From Odobenus rosmarus divergens (Eukaryota > Chordata > Mammalia > Carnivora > Odobenidae), in assembly GCF_000321225.1 (NCBI RefSeq), contig NW_004451517.1, positions 620,001-684,000 of the forward strand: a DNA stretch of 64,000 bases, in the 5' to 3' direction. Below the pieces are notes generated by a model that was given only the letters and a program-made list of their open reading frames with translations, searched no databases and had not been told where the DNA came from. Below, in pieces: positions 21,471-32,029 of the stretch (position 1 is the first letter of the stretch; every line of letters starts with the position of its first letter). The translations under genes were made by a program, and so were the position numbers.

Positions 21471-21734
21471 AAATTACATGAAGAGTAACATATTCAATCC
21501 AATAGACTTATGGAGCCCTACTACGTGTCAGGCTGTGCTGGGTACTGGGGGTTCACGATGGGGTCAGTCAGGGCCCCTGCTCCTACAGAGCTAGATCAAG
21601 GGGTCATCTTGTATTTGGAAATTATGCAAGTCTAAAGAATGAAGCTTTCATGGCAAATGGTCACCACGATTATCTGGGCGTGTTTCCCCACCCATCCATT
21701 CCCAGGTGTGGAATATTACTGGGCTCATGATTAT
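21471..21734. repeat. possible ancient repeat fragment
   Basis: The part 21480-21600 has the 'ctactacgtgtcaggctgtgctgggtac' type of phrase common to several old mammalian repeats. The family is not assigned. Confidence 0.35.
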
Positions 21735-22290
21735 TTTGTTCAGAACTGCTTTGGTTGCAAATAGTAGGTTGCAACCTATTAAGTTGCAAAAGCTGACTCC
21801 AGTTAGTTTAAGGGGGACTTGTTTGGGGATTCTCCACCTAACTCGCAGTTGGAAGAATTGAAACCCCAGACTTCAGGAAGGATGGGGATCACCAGACCAA
21901 AGGGTCAAACCTGAAAGGCTTCCCTCCTCAAGGCTGATGTCTGCGCCCCCTGCCTGGCATCGACCTTATCGCAGACCAGCTTCCTCTGCACAGCAGTGGC
22001 TCGTGGCTGCCCACAGTGCCGACTTACACGCATAGAATTCAAGGCAGAGGAGACAACCAGGGGCTCTTTCCCACCAGGTTCCGGGGAAAAAAAAAAAGAC
22101 ATCCCTGTTTGGCCCAGCTTGGGGCTTGTTCCCTCCCATCCCTCAACTCTGCCGAAAGGGGTCATGGGACAAGATGGCAGCTCCCTGGGGCTCACATGGC
22201 TTGCCTGAGAGAGCCCCAATGAGGCTTTCCAAGAGAAAGAGATGGTACAGTCACGGCACCTTCTTGTGACATCACAGTGAGTGGTCAGTC
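21735..22290. repeat. ancient interspersed repeat (family not named)
   Basis: 'ggttgcaaatagtaggttgc', 'aaaagctgactccagttagt', TTAAGGGGGACTTG, then 'ggactggtc..' type CT-rich middle parts and GACAAGATGGCAGCTCCCTG. The layout parallels 12960-13330 and 11880-12140. Confidence 0.45.
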
Positions 22291-23081
22291 CTGCAGCCAC
22301 TTTCCCCACCCAGCGGGAGCAAAAGATATATGATACCTTCTCTGTTTTCTCACATTTGTAAGAATTTATTGTATTCTGGGGTGTATTATTATGTATGGAT
22401 GTAAGTATAAATATATCGGGGGGTCCATACCCCTCATTTTACAGGGTTAAATACAGTTCTACAAAGCATGGTTCTCAATACCTACGCTTAGGTACTGTTT
22501 AAATATGTGCTGCCCTTGGCAAGTCTATATGGCAAGTTCCATTCGGTTATCATAACCCCTTTGTTCAGAGGACACTAACTTAGTGAGAGGTATGTCTGTA
22601 CCTTTTGTGTAATGTCAGTGGGAGGAGGAGCCCAGATGCGGAGAGGAGGCAGAAACCCTCTGGGGGATGCAGGGGAGCAGGCTTGTACGTGGGGCAGAGT
22701 TCTCCCCTGGCATGTCCGAGGGTCATGAGCGGGGACGCCCAGATGGGTGGCTTCCGGTTCCCACCTGCCTCTACCCTTAATGGACACCCTCGAACCCAGA
22801 ATGACCCCTCCCAGGACCAGCTTTGGGGTCATTATTCCAGGCTTTTGTAAAAGGACACTAGAATTGGCTTTGGGGACAGTCACGGGGCTGGTTGCTGTCA
22901 GGATGGTGTTTTCCGGAATCCATTTTCTTTGGACTTATCTTTTGGTCTCGGGGATTTGGGCCCTTTTAATCTTTTGAAGATGAAAGTCTTCGTTAATGCC
23001 TGTGAGCTCTCTTAGCCGGTGGGGTGCTGGAATGTTAAGGGCGGTGCAGAAAAAGCTGGATTCCTAGGGTCTAGGTTGCCT
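22291..23081. other. unassigned intronic stretch
   Basis: No repeat is recognised. The AT-rich part at 22320-22560 might be a decayed element or conserved DNA; 22620-22830 is GC-rich. Confidence 0.45.
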
Positions 23082-23096
23082 TTAGAAAGCTTCTCT

Positions 23097-23302
23097 CTTT
23101 TTTTTTTTTTTAAAGATTTTATTTATTTATTTGAGAGAGAGAGAGAATGAGAGATAGAAAGCACGAGAGGGAAGAGGGTCAGAGGGAGAAGCAGACTCCC
23201 TTGCTGAGTAGGGAGCCCGATGCGGGACTCGATCCCGGGACTCCAGGATCATGACCTGAGCCGAAGGCAGTCGCTTAACCAACTGAGCCACCCAGGCGCC
23301 CA
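23097..23302 (-). mobile_element. Can-SINE, minus strand, full length
   Basis: Ends GAGCCACCCAGGCGCCC. The 15-bp target duplication TTAGAAAGCTTCTCT is exact at 23082-23096 and 23303-23317, marking a relatively young insertion. Confidence 0.96.
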
Positions 23303-23399
23303 TTAGAAAGCTTCTCTTTATGGACAAAGGAAGATACCAACTCTAGACAGTTATTTAAAAACCCAAGTCTTGGGTAATCAGATATGGTAATGTAAGAAA

Positions 23400-23980
23400 G
23401 AAGCATAAGGCTGTATTTTCTCCCTAAAAGTTCATGCTTCTATCTGCTTTAGTGGTGACAGTTGAACCACCTGGACCCCTGAGCTTGAAACGGTGTGGAT
23501 TCCATGCCGTGGAGCGGCTTCTGTATAAAATGGAAGCCTCAGAGAGATGAGATTTGGAATTTGGTTTGGACTGTGAATTATGAACTGCTCTTTTTAAAAA
23601 ATGATTATCTGACTTCGGTAAATTACAGAATTATTTTTAGAACCCACGGTGATGTGGTTTCAGGAAGAGAAGAAGGTCGACATGGTTCATACTGCTCATT
23701 GTCTTAAAATAATTAATGAAGGTGATGCATACAGAAAGCTGTCCCAGAGAGCCTGCAAATGTTTGCTAGAAATTTAGCTGGACACTCTGCATATATCTTT
23801 TTAACAAAAGAAACGTTATAACCCTGGTATCTTAACTAACAGTTAAGATACATTTTATCTTACTCATTTAAGATGTTATATATACACCTGCTGCAACAGA
23901 TTTATTTTTGTGATTATGTATCAGGGTTTTCTTTCTTCACTGGGTGTGACTTTAGTGGTTGCACCTGTGTTAATGTCGTG
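23400..23980. promoter_or_regulatory. candidate conserved noncoding element
   Basis: A repeat-free, AT-rich block with many ordered motif-like words: TAAAATAATTAATGAAGGTG near 23704, TTTGTGATTATGTATCAGGG near 23907, and CACCTGCTGCAACAGATTTA near 23886. A perfect inverted repeat lies inside it at 23828-23850. Its texture resembles vertebrate developmental enhancers; conservation is not visible from one sequence. Confidence 0.4.
23828..23850. repeat. perfect 10-bp inverted repeat
   Basis: TATCTTAACT and AGTTAAGATA are exact reverse complements separated by AAC. The arms contain GTTAA-type half sites and a GATA-like core on each strand. Confidence 0.85.
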
Positions 23981-24149
23981 CTCCTTCAAACATTTCTTTA
24001 GTGTTTGGTCTGACTGTGATATTTTTCAAATACAGTTGTCATGGCCAAACTTATGGCCTACCTGTGCATAAGGCTTCTTCCGTACTGATTGGCATTCTCC
24101 TGCCTCATTGTTTGAGAGGCCCCGTGACAACGGCAGACGTGAACTTACA

Positions 24150-24297
24150 TTGCTGTAAGTGCCGACTCTGTACACAGAAAGGGCCATTATCATTATCCTG
24201 GGACGAGGGGAGGCATGTAGAGGTTAAGTAACTCGGTCAAGACCGCACAGCTGATAGGGACACAGATTCAGGCTGAACGCACCTGGCTCCAGAAAGT
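24150..24297 (-). mobile_element. MIR relic, minus strand
   Basis: 'ggccattatcattatcctgg', GTAGAGGTTAAGTAACTCGG, 'caagaccgcacagctgatag' give the reverse MIR core. It abuts a + strand MIR. Confidence 0.75.
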
Positions 24298-24490
24298 GTA
24301 AAGGTCAAGAGTATGAGCTTTGGAGCCCAGCCACTCACTGAACTTGTGACCTTGGGCAAGTCACCTGCTTCCCCGAGCCTCAGGTTCCTCATCTGTGAGA
24401 TGGGGATTAACCCCACCTCACGGGTTCCATCAGATGATGACTGAGAGTGCTCAGAGCAGGACCCAACCCAGAGCAAGTGCTCCATGAACA
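24298..24490 (+). mobile_element. MIR relic, plus strand
   Basis: 'gtcaagagtatgagctttgg', GAACTTGTGACCTTGGGCAA, 'ctcaggttcctcatctgtga', GATGGGGATTAAC, 'cagagcaagtgctccatgaa'. It is nearly full length. Confidence 0.9.
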
Positions 24491-25169
24491 TGCCTTTTTG
24501 TACTTCTGGGTTCTTTAGCCTTCTTCGTTGTAAGCAGGGGGTTCTGCACCCCCATTCTCTGGGAGAGGACAGAGCCAGATGGTTGGAAACGGAGACTGTA
24601 TTTGTGTCTATCTATCAGCATGCGGGGAAGGGGGGTGGCCTGTGGAATGCTCCACTGTTCTTCCACAGGGGACTGTCTGTCTAAGAGGATGTTTCAAGGA
24701 GTGGCCAGAGAGTTGGGGAAAAAGCTAGCAGGTCACAGTGAGAGGAGCCACAGGAAGACAAGGTGTTCGAAGGCAGGAGCAACCAAGTGCTGCGTGCTAT
24801 TACCTGGAAGTCGGGCAAGATCATGGCCATTAAACAAACTTTCCATTTAGTTATGAGATGGTCTTCAGTGACCTCAGGTCGAGTGGGGTGGCAGGGCTGG
24901 GGTACAGCTCGGGCGTGTTCACTGGGAGCTCCCTCAGTGAGGGGGCCCAGGTGGGGGCTGCACGGGTGCATGCATGGACTGCTCGCTGGGGTGGGCGGCC
25001 AGCCACTCTCCAGGGGTGGCTGCCTTACCACCCTCAGCCAGTCCCCTGCAGAAAAGCCCTTGAGGGGCCCCAGACTGTGCCCATCTCCTTAATAGGACAG
25101 ACTTGTGTTTCTCCACTGTCCCTCCTGGCACACTCTGAAAAAGCTCCCAGGGCAATACTTGGGGAGAAC
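24491..25169. other. unassigned intronic stretch
   Basis: No repeat or gene recognised; GC-rich from 24850. Confidence 0.5.
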
Positions 25170-25540
25170 AGCTCGGCAATAGGACTAAAGGTGAACACAC
25201 ACAATTCCACTTCTGCGCATGCCTCCCCACATTCACAAAGATACGGGAACACGGGTACCAGAATGCACTGCTCCGAGAGCCCCAGATTGCAAATGACCCG
25301 AATGCCCATGAACTGCAGAATGGATATGTGAATCATGGTGAAATCCAAGCATGGAATATTATACAGCACCAATGATGGAAGAACATCCACAAGCACGTCG
25401 ATGAACCACACAAACACTGTTGAATTAAAGAAGCCACATACAAAAGAACATGTACCGTATTATTTCCTGTTTATCATATTCTGAAACGAGCTAAACCAGC
25501 CTGAGACTTGAGAAGTTGGGGGAGAGGAAAGGGATGTTGG
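25170..25540 (+). mobile_element. L1 ORF2-tail relic
   Basis: 'acacaattccacttctgcgc', 'gaatgcccatgaactgcaga', ATGGAATATTATACAGCACC, 'acaaaagaacatgtaccgta' follow the order of the L1 3' region. Decayed and non-coding. Confidence 0.75.
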
Positions 25541-25714
25541 CAACATTCTATTTCTTGATCTGGGAGGAGGCCCCATGGGGAGGTCCACTGTGATGAGGTG
25601 CAGAAGCTCACACAAGCAGTTTGTGTGCACACCATATGCATGCTGTCGCACAACGAGAAAGTTCTGATGACAAGCATAAGAACTGCTCTTGCAGAGCTGT
25701 TGGCTCAGGCACTG

Positions 25715-25900
25715 AGATGCGTGGCTAAGATTTGGTGGCGCCTGGGTCTGAGGCCCAGCTCTTTGGCCCTGGGCAGGGCACTCAGCACCTCTTGGGTCTT
25801 AGGTGCATCCCCTACCAACGTGGCATTGGGCTCACCTCCTAGGGTGACCTGAAGGTTGAGTGAGCTAGAAGGATGATAGAGGCCTGGCCCCGGGCGTTTC
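25715..25900 (+). mobile_element. MIR-like relic
   Basis: 'ggtctgaggcccagctcttt', GGCCCTGGGCAGGGCACTCA, 'cctcttgggtcttaggtgca', then 'gggtgacctgaaggttgagt' suggest a diverged + strand MIR. Confidence 0.5.
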
Positions 25901-26994
25901 CACAGTGACCGGGGCAAGGCTCTTTGCTCTGCTCCCTCACTCTGAGGTCCCCTCCTGAGGTTCACTTCCTAGAGGCTGCCACAAAGACCCCTCCCCTACC
26001 TGCCTTCTGCATAAGTCAGAGTGGGGGCCGGGTGATGCCCCCATCAGCATTCTTTGTCCCCCAGCTCAGCCTTTCCCAGAGACTGGGTCAGAAGGCAAGT
26101 GCTCTGGGTGGGGGTCAAGGACAGAGCAAGTGAGGAGGACAGGTGCAGTCTACAGGGGCCACAGGACGGTTTCTGGAGAGGTCATTCCTGTGGCCAGCTC
26201 TCCACGTGTGGCCCAAGATTCCAGCAGCTGAAGTTCAGAGGACACCTTCCTGAGATCTCTCCAGAGGCAGGGTCACTCCTGCGCCGAGCCAGAGTTCCCC
26301 GGTCTTGAGGACTTCACCTGCCCCCTCTGCCCAGCAGGGAACAGCCTGATGAGTGGATAATTCATCAACACCCCTGCCCTCATCTTAGTATTTTGTGGAA
26401 ATATTATTAAGGTTTAGAACAGTTTTTTTTTTGTTTGTTTGTTTTTTAAACGAAGGCCTATAGGAAGGGCCTTTGGGCTGCCAGTGTTGGGAACCTTTTT
26501 CCTCAAAGGCGTTCGTGCCCTGCCTGCGGCTGGGCAGCCCTGATCCAGCCTGAGAGCCTCTGGGGCTTAGGAAGCTGAAGCTGGAGTTGAAGCTGGGCAT
26601 GTTTCTCCTCTATTTTCCCTGTGTCTCTGGTCACCCCCCTCCCCCAGGCAGGAAGCAGAGATGGGGCTGTGCCTCCCAGGAGAAGAAAGGTATCTGCAGA
26701 TGCCGCACACTTGCCTGAACTTGGCCATTCTGCATCTTTCCAGCTCTTGACGACTCCCAGCTTCATCCCTGTTCCATTTTGGATCAGAGGATACATGATC
26801 CTTGGGAATCACAGGCCCACACCCAGAAACACTCTTTTTGGGCTTATGTCCATTTCAAAATTTATTTTCAATGAAATGGGCATAATCTCCCAGTCTGGTC
26901 TCATTGCCGGTATAAAGGAGAAAATTTGAGGCCTTTGCCTTATTTTATCCAGAAGTCATTTTAAAAATCCTCATCCCCCAACCTTGCCATTCAC
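25901..26994. other. unassigned intronic stretch
   Basis: No gene or repeat is recognised. A T-rich run with GTTTGTTTG lies at 26421-26449 and a C-rich run at 26633-26646. Confidence 0.5.
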
Positions 26995-27135
26995 TGCTTT
27001 TTCTGCTTTTAGTCTAAGGCTGTGTTTGGAAACCCTGATGGCTGTTAGAAATATCTGGGGTGCTTTAAGAAGTATGGGTTTCTGGGCCCCCTCTCCAGAG
27101 ATACTGAGTCAGTTGGCTCAGGGAGGGACGAGCAC
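26995..27135 (+). mobile_element. hAT-type miniature transposon (MER5A-like)
   Basis: 'ggctgtgtttggaaaccctg', TAGAAATATCTGGGGTGCTT, 'tgggccccctctccagagat', ACTGAGTCAGTTGGCTCAGG give the MER5A order. Confidence 0.65.
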
Positions 27136-27414
27136 AGTGGGGTGCCAGAGCCCCCCCGCCATGTGCCAGTCTCCCACCTCCATCTTCAGTGATTTCACCT
27201 CGGTAGCTCGAAATCTGCCAAAATGGAAGTCGGTAAACACAACAGATAAGGTCCCAGAGAGCCAGTGCCTCAGTATTTACCAGCTCACTACTGGGGCAGG
27301 GCATCAGTGTTTTTTCAAAGCCCCCACGATGATTCCGGGGCTGAGCACCCCTGGGCCTCAGGGACCCCATGACCGGCAGAGCGTGGTCCCTCTGCATTCA
27401 TAATAGCTCACCGT
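27136..27414. other. unassigned intronic stretch
   Basis: Nothing recognised. A MER5A-like phrase (CAGCTCACTACTGGGGCAGG and GATGATTCCGGGGCTGAGCA) suggests a further diverged fragment near 27290-27360. Confidence 0.4.
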
Positions 27415-27600
27415 TGCCGAGCCCTCCCAGAAGCCAAGCTGTTGATGTTGTTACTGAGCTCTCCCAACAACCCGTGCAGGATTATTATCCTCATTTTTAG
27501 ATGAGGAAATGGGGGTCCAGAGGGATTACCTGGTACCTTGTGCAGGCCCGCTAGTTAATGGCTGGCCCTGGATTTGAACCCAGGCCTGAGAGTCCATGAC
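27415..27600 (-). mobile_element. MIR relic, minus strand
   Basis: 'ggattattatcctcattttt', AGATGAGGAAATGGGGGTCC, 'gctagttaatggctggccct', GGATTTGAACCCAGG. It ends about 260 bases upstream of exon 2. Confidence 0.88.
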
Positions 27601-27811
27601 CCGGCGTCTGTCCAGGGCCTCTGGGATGGCTCGTTCAGTGCCCCACTCTTCCCAGCGGGCTGACGCAGAGTCACTGCTCTCGTTCAAGGTGACCACGGGG
27701 TCCAAGGCTGTGCGTCTGCAGGCTGCCGTGGGGCCGCGAGGAGGGGGCAGTCAGCCCCAGGGGTCTCCGGCCGAGGGCATGCTTGGGCTCTGCGCCAGGA
27801 GAGCGAAAGCC

Positions 27812-27860
27812 AGTAACTAATGAGCGGTTGGTGCGGGTGTGTGCTTTCTTCCCTCTCCAG
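27812..27860 (+). promoter_or_regulatory. intron 1 branch point, pyrimidine tract and acceptor
   Basis: AACTAAT around 27815-27821 fits the branch-point pattern, with the A about 40 bases from the splice site. It is followed by a T/C-rich tract (CTTTCTTCCCTCTCCAG) ending at 27860. This decides the exon 2 start. Confidence 0.8.
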
Positions 27861-28053
27861 TGGAGCATGACAAAGAGTTCTTCTACCCGCGCTACCACCA
27901 TCGCGAGTTCCGGTTTGATCTTTCCAAGATCCCGGAAGGAGAAGCTGTGACCGCAGCCGAATTCCGGATCTACAAGGACTACATTCGGGAGCGCTTCGAC
28001 AACGAGACGTTCCGGATCAGCGTTTACCAGGTGCTGCAGGAGCACTTGGGCAG
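27861..28053 (+). CDS. BMP7: BMP7 exon 2 (prodomain, internal coding exon)
   Basis: This internal exon encodes part of the prodomain of BMP7, a secreted TGF-beta-superfamily ligand made as a dimeric precursor and cleaved by furin-type proteases; the prodomain aids folding and matrix targeting. The intron ends in a pyrimidine-rich tract and AG at 27859-27860. The exon starts with TG, the last two bases of a split valine codon, followed by 63 full codons that begin [16 protein letters not shown] and end QVLQEHLG, and ends with AG of a split arginine codon. The donor GT is at 28054-28055. A likely branch point (CTAAT) lies 40 bases upstream of the acceptor. Compared with human BMP7 as I remember it, this covers residues 140-204 and differs only by Tyr for His148. 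The FDNETF stretch keeps the N-glycosylation sequon at Asn187. The length of 193 bp and both phases match human exon 2. BMP5 and BMP6 are less similar. Confidence 0.97.
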
Positions 28054-28055
28054 GT

Positions 28056-28170
28056 GGGTGCTGGGGCCGGCGCCGGGCCGGGCGCGGAGCTGCCTTCCGC
28101 TGCAGAGGAGGAAGGGGGCGGTGGCTCGGGCCGGGGCCGGGCCGCTTCCGTCGGGGGCCGCCGACCACCT
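28056..28170. promoter_or_regulatory. CpG-rich segment just inside intron 2
   Basis: Dense CpG/GC (GCCGGCGCCGGGCCGGGCGC, then GGCCGGGGCCGGGCCGC) directly follows the exon 2 donor. Possibly an intragenic CpG cluster or a G-rich splicing-enhancer region; no promoter elements identified. Confidence 0.4.
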
Positions 28171-28889
28171 GCCAGGCCCTACACTGCACCTCTTCTGTCA
28201 AGAAAGTCTGTGGTGCGGGCTGCTCTTTCTTTAAACTCTCCCCGCCAGCATATCGAGTTAGGAAGAGGGGATGGCCAGGTGAGCCCGCGTGGGCACTTAT
28301 GGGCGGTCTGGGTCAGGGCCACGGAAGGGATGGGGGATAGGGAAGAGGAAGGAGCATCTTTTGAGGGTCTACCTATCTCCCACTGCTCACCGTGAAACCC
28401 AGCACATGACATCAGGCAACCGGTGAAGGTGGCCATTTGTCATAAAACGGGATAAAAACCCCAACCCAGAAATAAACAGGCAGAGAGAGAACACAGCCTT
28501 CAAAGAATCATGAGGAAGGGAACCCAGATCTTGTGTCGAAAGACTTGACTGTCTGGAGACCCTTTAGTTTCGAGGTCTCCTGAGAGGTCAGGAGACTCAG
28601 AGATGGGCCAGAGCTTCGAGCGAGCACATGGTGCCTTCCAGAGGTGACGGTGACCAACCCCAGTGGTGCTGCCCAGGGGCTGGCTCGAGGGCCGGCTCAG
28701 GCTGACTCTTGTCATGGCTGGATGCCATTCCTCAGTAACGAATGGCAGGAAGGTGCTGTGGGCGCCTCCTGATGGACAGTCCCAGCATTTGCAGCAGGAA
28801 CGGGGACCCGTTACCGCCCTGGGGAAAGAGGAGACGTCACCACCTCCTTCGGGAGCACCACCATGTCAGGGGTCGTCTTCTTAAAGACT
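28171..28889. other. unassigned intronic stretch
   Basis: No repeat family or gene recognised. Confidence 0.5.
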
Positions 28890-29085
28890 AAGAAAACCAA
28901 GCCTCTCTTTCTGAGGGTTTCCACTGTTTTGCATTTGTTACCTGGTTTCGTATTCGCGGCAGCCGTGTGAGGTGGCCACTCCTCTGGGACACGGCGAGAG
29001 TTACGAGCTGAAAGCCAAAGGGCGTGTCATCTGCGTGCCACCACCCAGGGAGAAAGTGGCCAAAGTGGGACTTGAACCCCGGGCG
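28890..29085 (-). mobile_element. MIR-like relic, minus strand
   Basis: 'gttacctggtttcgtattcg', 'gtgtgaggtggccactcctc', GAGTTACGAGCTGAAAGCCA, 'agtgggacttgaaccccggg' fit a diverged reverse MIR. Confidence 0.5.
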
Positions 29086-29109
29086 TACAAAAAGTATTTC
29101 TTTTGGAAA

Positions 29110-29575
29110 GAGATTTTTGCGGAGGTAAGACATGCTCACATTGTCACATTCACAAGAGAAAAGCAGCTACAGTGAACAGGAAGGCTCCCTCCCGGCTCTG
29201 AGCCCCGGTGCCCGTCCCCCAGGCAGCTTCTGCTTCCCGCTCCTTGAAGTTCTCCACCCTGGTGGGTTCTGGGTTACAGGCAAGAGGCACATTATTTTTG
29301 TTGACAGCATCATTTCACACCGGTGCATGTCTATCAGATACAGCCCCGGAAGTAGAATCCTGGGGTCAGAGGGTGCACATGTCAGTAACTGACCGGTTTT
29401 GCTGGACAGCTGTCCCTGGAGGTTATGTCAGTTGGTACCAACAACCTAAGAGCAGGCCGATTTCTCATGTGCTCACAACATCATCTCTGATCAGACGGTT
29501 TTGGTCTTTGTCCGTGTGATGGGCGACAAATGGTATCTTAGTGCTGACTAAATTTGCATTTTAGAGCCCCCACTT
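29110..29575 (-). mobile_element. L1 relic, minus strand
   Basis: Antisense L1 features in order: 'gtagaatcctggggtcagag', GGGTGCACATGTCAGTAACT, 'ctgtccctggaggttatgtc', 'atggtatcttagtgctgact', AAATTTGCATTTTAG. Confidence 0.7.
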
Positions 29576-30414
29576 GCACGCACAGCCCTACTCACCCTAT
29601 CCTATGGAGAGGCCAGCACACCGTCCTGGAGGGGAGGGTACCGGGAAGGAGGGTGTGCCGTGGGGGAGGTGGCACGCGGTCTTGGCAATCACCTCCGAAT
29701 CCTACGATGACCCACTGAACCCTGGCATCTGTGCCCCATCCCCCAGACCCAGTTATAGGAAGAAGCATTGAGTTAATTTTGGGGGTGTGACACGCATTTG
29801 CTCTGGGTTCTGACAGATCCCCCAGGATTCCTGAACAAAAACATATGTTTGACTTTTCTCCTGAAGGCTGATTAGTAGGAGGCGAGGCAGGTACCCAGAG
29901 GCAGTTCGTCAATAGCACTCCACCGGCCCATTTGTGCAAACGCCGAGCCCTGCTCCCTCCCCACCCCTCCTGGCAGGCTCCCCACACCTGCCTCAGGAGT
30001 CTCTGGCAAGAGGCTTCACCTCAGGAATGTGGCTGCCCCAAGTGGATTTGGCTGAAGAGAATGCAAGGGTAGGCTGGTGTCACCTGTGCGGTTCTTTCTC
30101 CGAGTTTCCAGAGTTCCCAGGCAGGAATGCCTTTGCCCTCCTGGCCACTGCTGTGTCCCCGGGGGTTGGCTGGGATGCTGCCATTTCTCGTGAGGGGTGT
30201 CGCCACCCACTGGTCCCTGAGACAGACAAGCCTGGTGTGACAGGCACAGGACCTCCTTTGTGGGGGTCAGAGGCCACTGCACTTAGAGACGTGTAAGCCC
30301 AGCCATGTGTTTATCCCACCCCCCTGAGTACCCGCAGGCCGGGCGCTGGCTTTGGGACTGGACTATGGGGCCAGGGGCCTCATCTGAAATGGTGGCTGAG
30401 GAGAGGACTGGTTT
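29576..30414. other. unassigned intronic stretch
   Basis: No repeat or gene recognised. Confidence 0.5.
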
Positions 30415-30870
30415 TCTGGGCTGCACTAACAACGTCCCATGAGGTGCGTGGCTTAAAACAATAGAAATGTGCTCTCGCATGGTTCTGTAGGCTGGAAGTC
30501 GGACGTTAAGGTGTTGGCAGGGCAGCGCTGCCTCGGAAACTTTTGAAGGGTGGGGGTGGGGGTCCCTCCTGCCTCTTCCAGCTTCTGGGGGTGTGTGTCC
30601 ATTGTCGGTGCTCTGGCTTCTAGCTGCCTCTGTCTGTCCACTCTCTGCTCTGTTGTCACGTGGCCCTGCATCTTCACGGGACCTTCTGTGCACCTCTCTC
30701 CTCTTAGAAGGACACCTAGGGGCCCTCCCTGCTCCAATATGACCTCATCTTACTTAACTAATGAAGTTAATCTACAGAGACCCTCTTTCCAAATACAGTC
30801 ACGTTCACAGGTACCAGGGGTGGGACTCGAGCATATCTGTTTAGGGGATATACCCCAACCCATATCAGGG
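30415..30870 (-). mobile_element. MaLR-type solo LTR relic, minus strand
   Basis: Typical antisense MaLR LTR words: TGCACTAACAACGTCCCATG, 'cgtggcttaaaacaatagaa', 'tgcctcttccagcttctggg', CAATATGACCTCATCTTACT, 'ccctctttccaaatacagtc'. Non-coding and ancient. Confidence 0.85.
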
Positions 30871-31819
30871 GCTGAAGAAGAAGGGCAGGAAACCAGGAAG
30901 CAAGGAAACAGATGAGCTGGCCTCATGAAGCGATCGAGTGGTCATGGATGACCATGGCCTTGTTGAGCTGGGGGTGTTTGAATGACAAGAAGGCTCTGGC
31001 AGTGGGGCGTGGGCTGGAACAGAGTGAGTGGCAGGGGAACGGCAAAGGCCATGGTCCTAAGGCGGGGACAAGCACGGGTCGTAGGGAGGACAGAGGGACA
31101 TGATGATACCCAGACGGGGTGAGCCACTTGGTCCTTGCTTAATGGAACATGAGCCTTGGCCTCCCCAGCAGGCGGCCAGCAGCTGCTTGTCTTTCTGCCT
31201 GTGTCAGCCTGCTGGCATCGTGGGCACGTGTCCCGTCACGGTTTGAGGCTGCTCCCTCCTCAACGCTGTCTCCGTTCCGTGAGGTGCATCTGGAGGCCCT
31301 CCGAGAGGGAAGAAGGCCTGAGTCACTGTGGTGGGAAGCGGGGTGGGCGGGACGGCTGTCTGCGGCTCTCTGGCAGGTGGCGAGGGTGGGCATCATAGGT
31401 TGCCCCCGGTGAGCAGCTTGGCCACAGGCCATCTCTGGGCCCGCGAGCCTTGCTTTGTGTTCCTGACTCTGGGGGCATTTGGCTTGCCAGGAGGCCAGGT
31501 CCCTCGTTAGCAAATGTTTGAGTACCTGCTGTGTGCCAGGCACCGGCGGAAGTAGCCAGACCCACGCCCCTGCCCTCCAGATGACATGGCAGGTGCAAAG
31601 TATAAAAGAGGCCGGGAATGGAGGGAGAGGAAGGGGCTGCTGTCTGTAGATGTCTAAATTTCCTTTCTGTCCCTGAAAGAAGGAGGCGAGACCTTCATTC
31701 TCCAAAAGTTAAAAGGTTAAAAAAAAATTTTAATTATTTATATATTTTTTCTGGGTGGGTTGTTTTGTTTTTTTAATCCAGAAGCAAAATGATTCTGTTG
31801 TGTAATTCCTCAGGTGGGA
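30871..31819. other. unassigned intronic stretch
   Basis: Mostly unrecognised. The part 31505-31605 ('tttgagtacctgctgtgtgccaggcacc') is a fragment of an unassigned old repeat type, and 31712-31775 is AT-rich. Confidence 0.45.
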
Positions 31820-32012
31820 TAACCTGGCTAATTAGAGTGTGGATTCAAATCCGGACACTACATACCAGTGTGGCCTTGGGAAGCAGTGACCTTTGGAGCC
31901 TCAGGTTCCTCCTCTGTACAGTGGGGATAATAATTGCATCTACCTCCCAGAGCTATGCTGAGGATAAAGTGGGTTAACAGACTTCCTTAGAACATAGTAA
32001 GTGCTCAATAAA
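31820..32012 (+). mobile_element. MIR relic feeding into a tandem array
   Basis: Near-complete + strand MIR: 'gtgtggattcaaatccggac', TGTGGCCTTGGGAAGCAGTG, 'cctcaggttcctcctctgta', 'gggataataattgcatctac', AGTAAGTGCTCAATAAATGT. Its 3' end touches the trinucleotide array at 32030. Confidence 0.92.
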
Positions 32013-32029
32013 TGTTCACTGTTATTAGT

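Larger units (their letters stand above)
1..27860 (+). other. BMP7: BMP7 intron 1, 3' portion
   Basis: All sequence upstream of exon 2 is read as intron 1. No BMP7 exon 1 (signal peptide and N-terminal prodomain) is visible, so the intron extends off the left edge and is at least 27.8 kb long. It contains the candidate regulatory blocks and most of the SINEs listed separately. No other coding exon is supported. Confidence 0.9.

Noticed and set aside
27839..28234. 131-codon open frame through exon 2 into intron 2
   Set aside because: Only the part 27861-28053 is coding; the rest reads through the splice donor.
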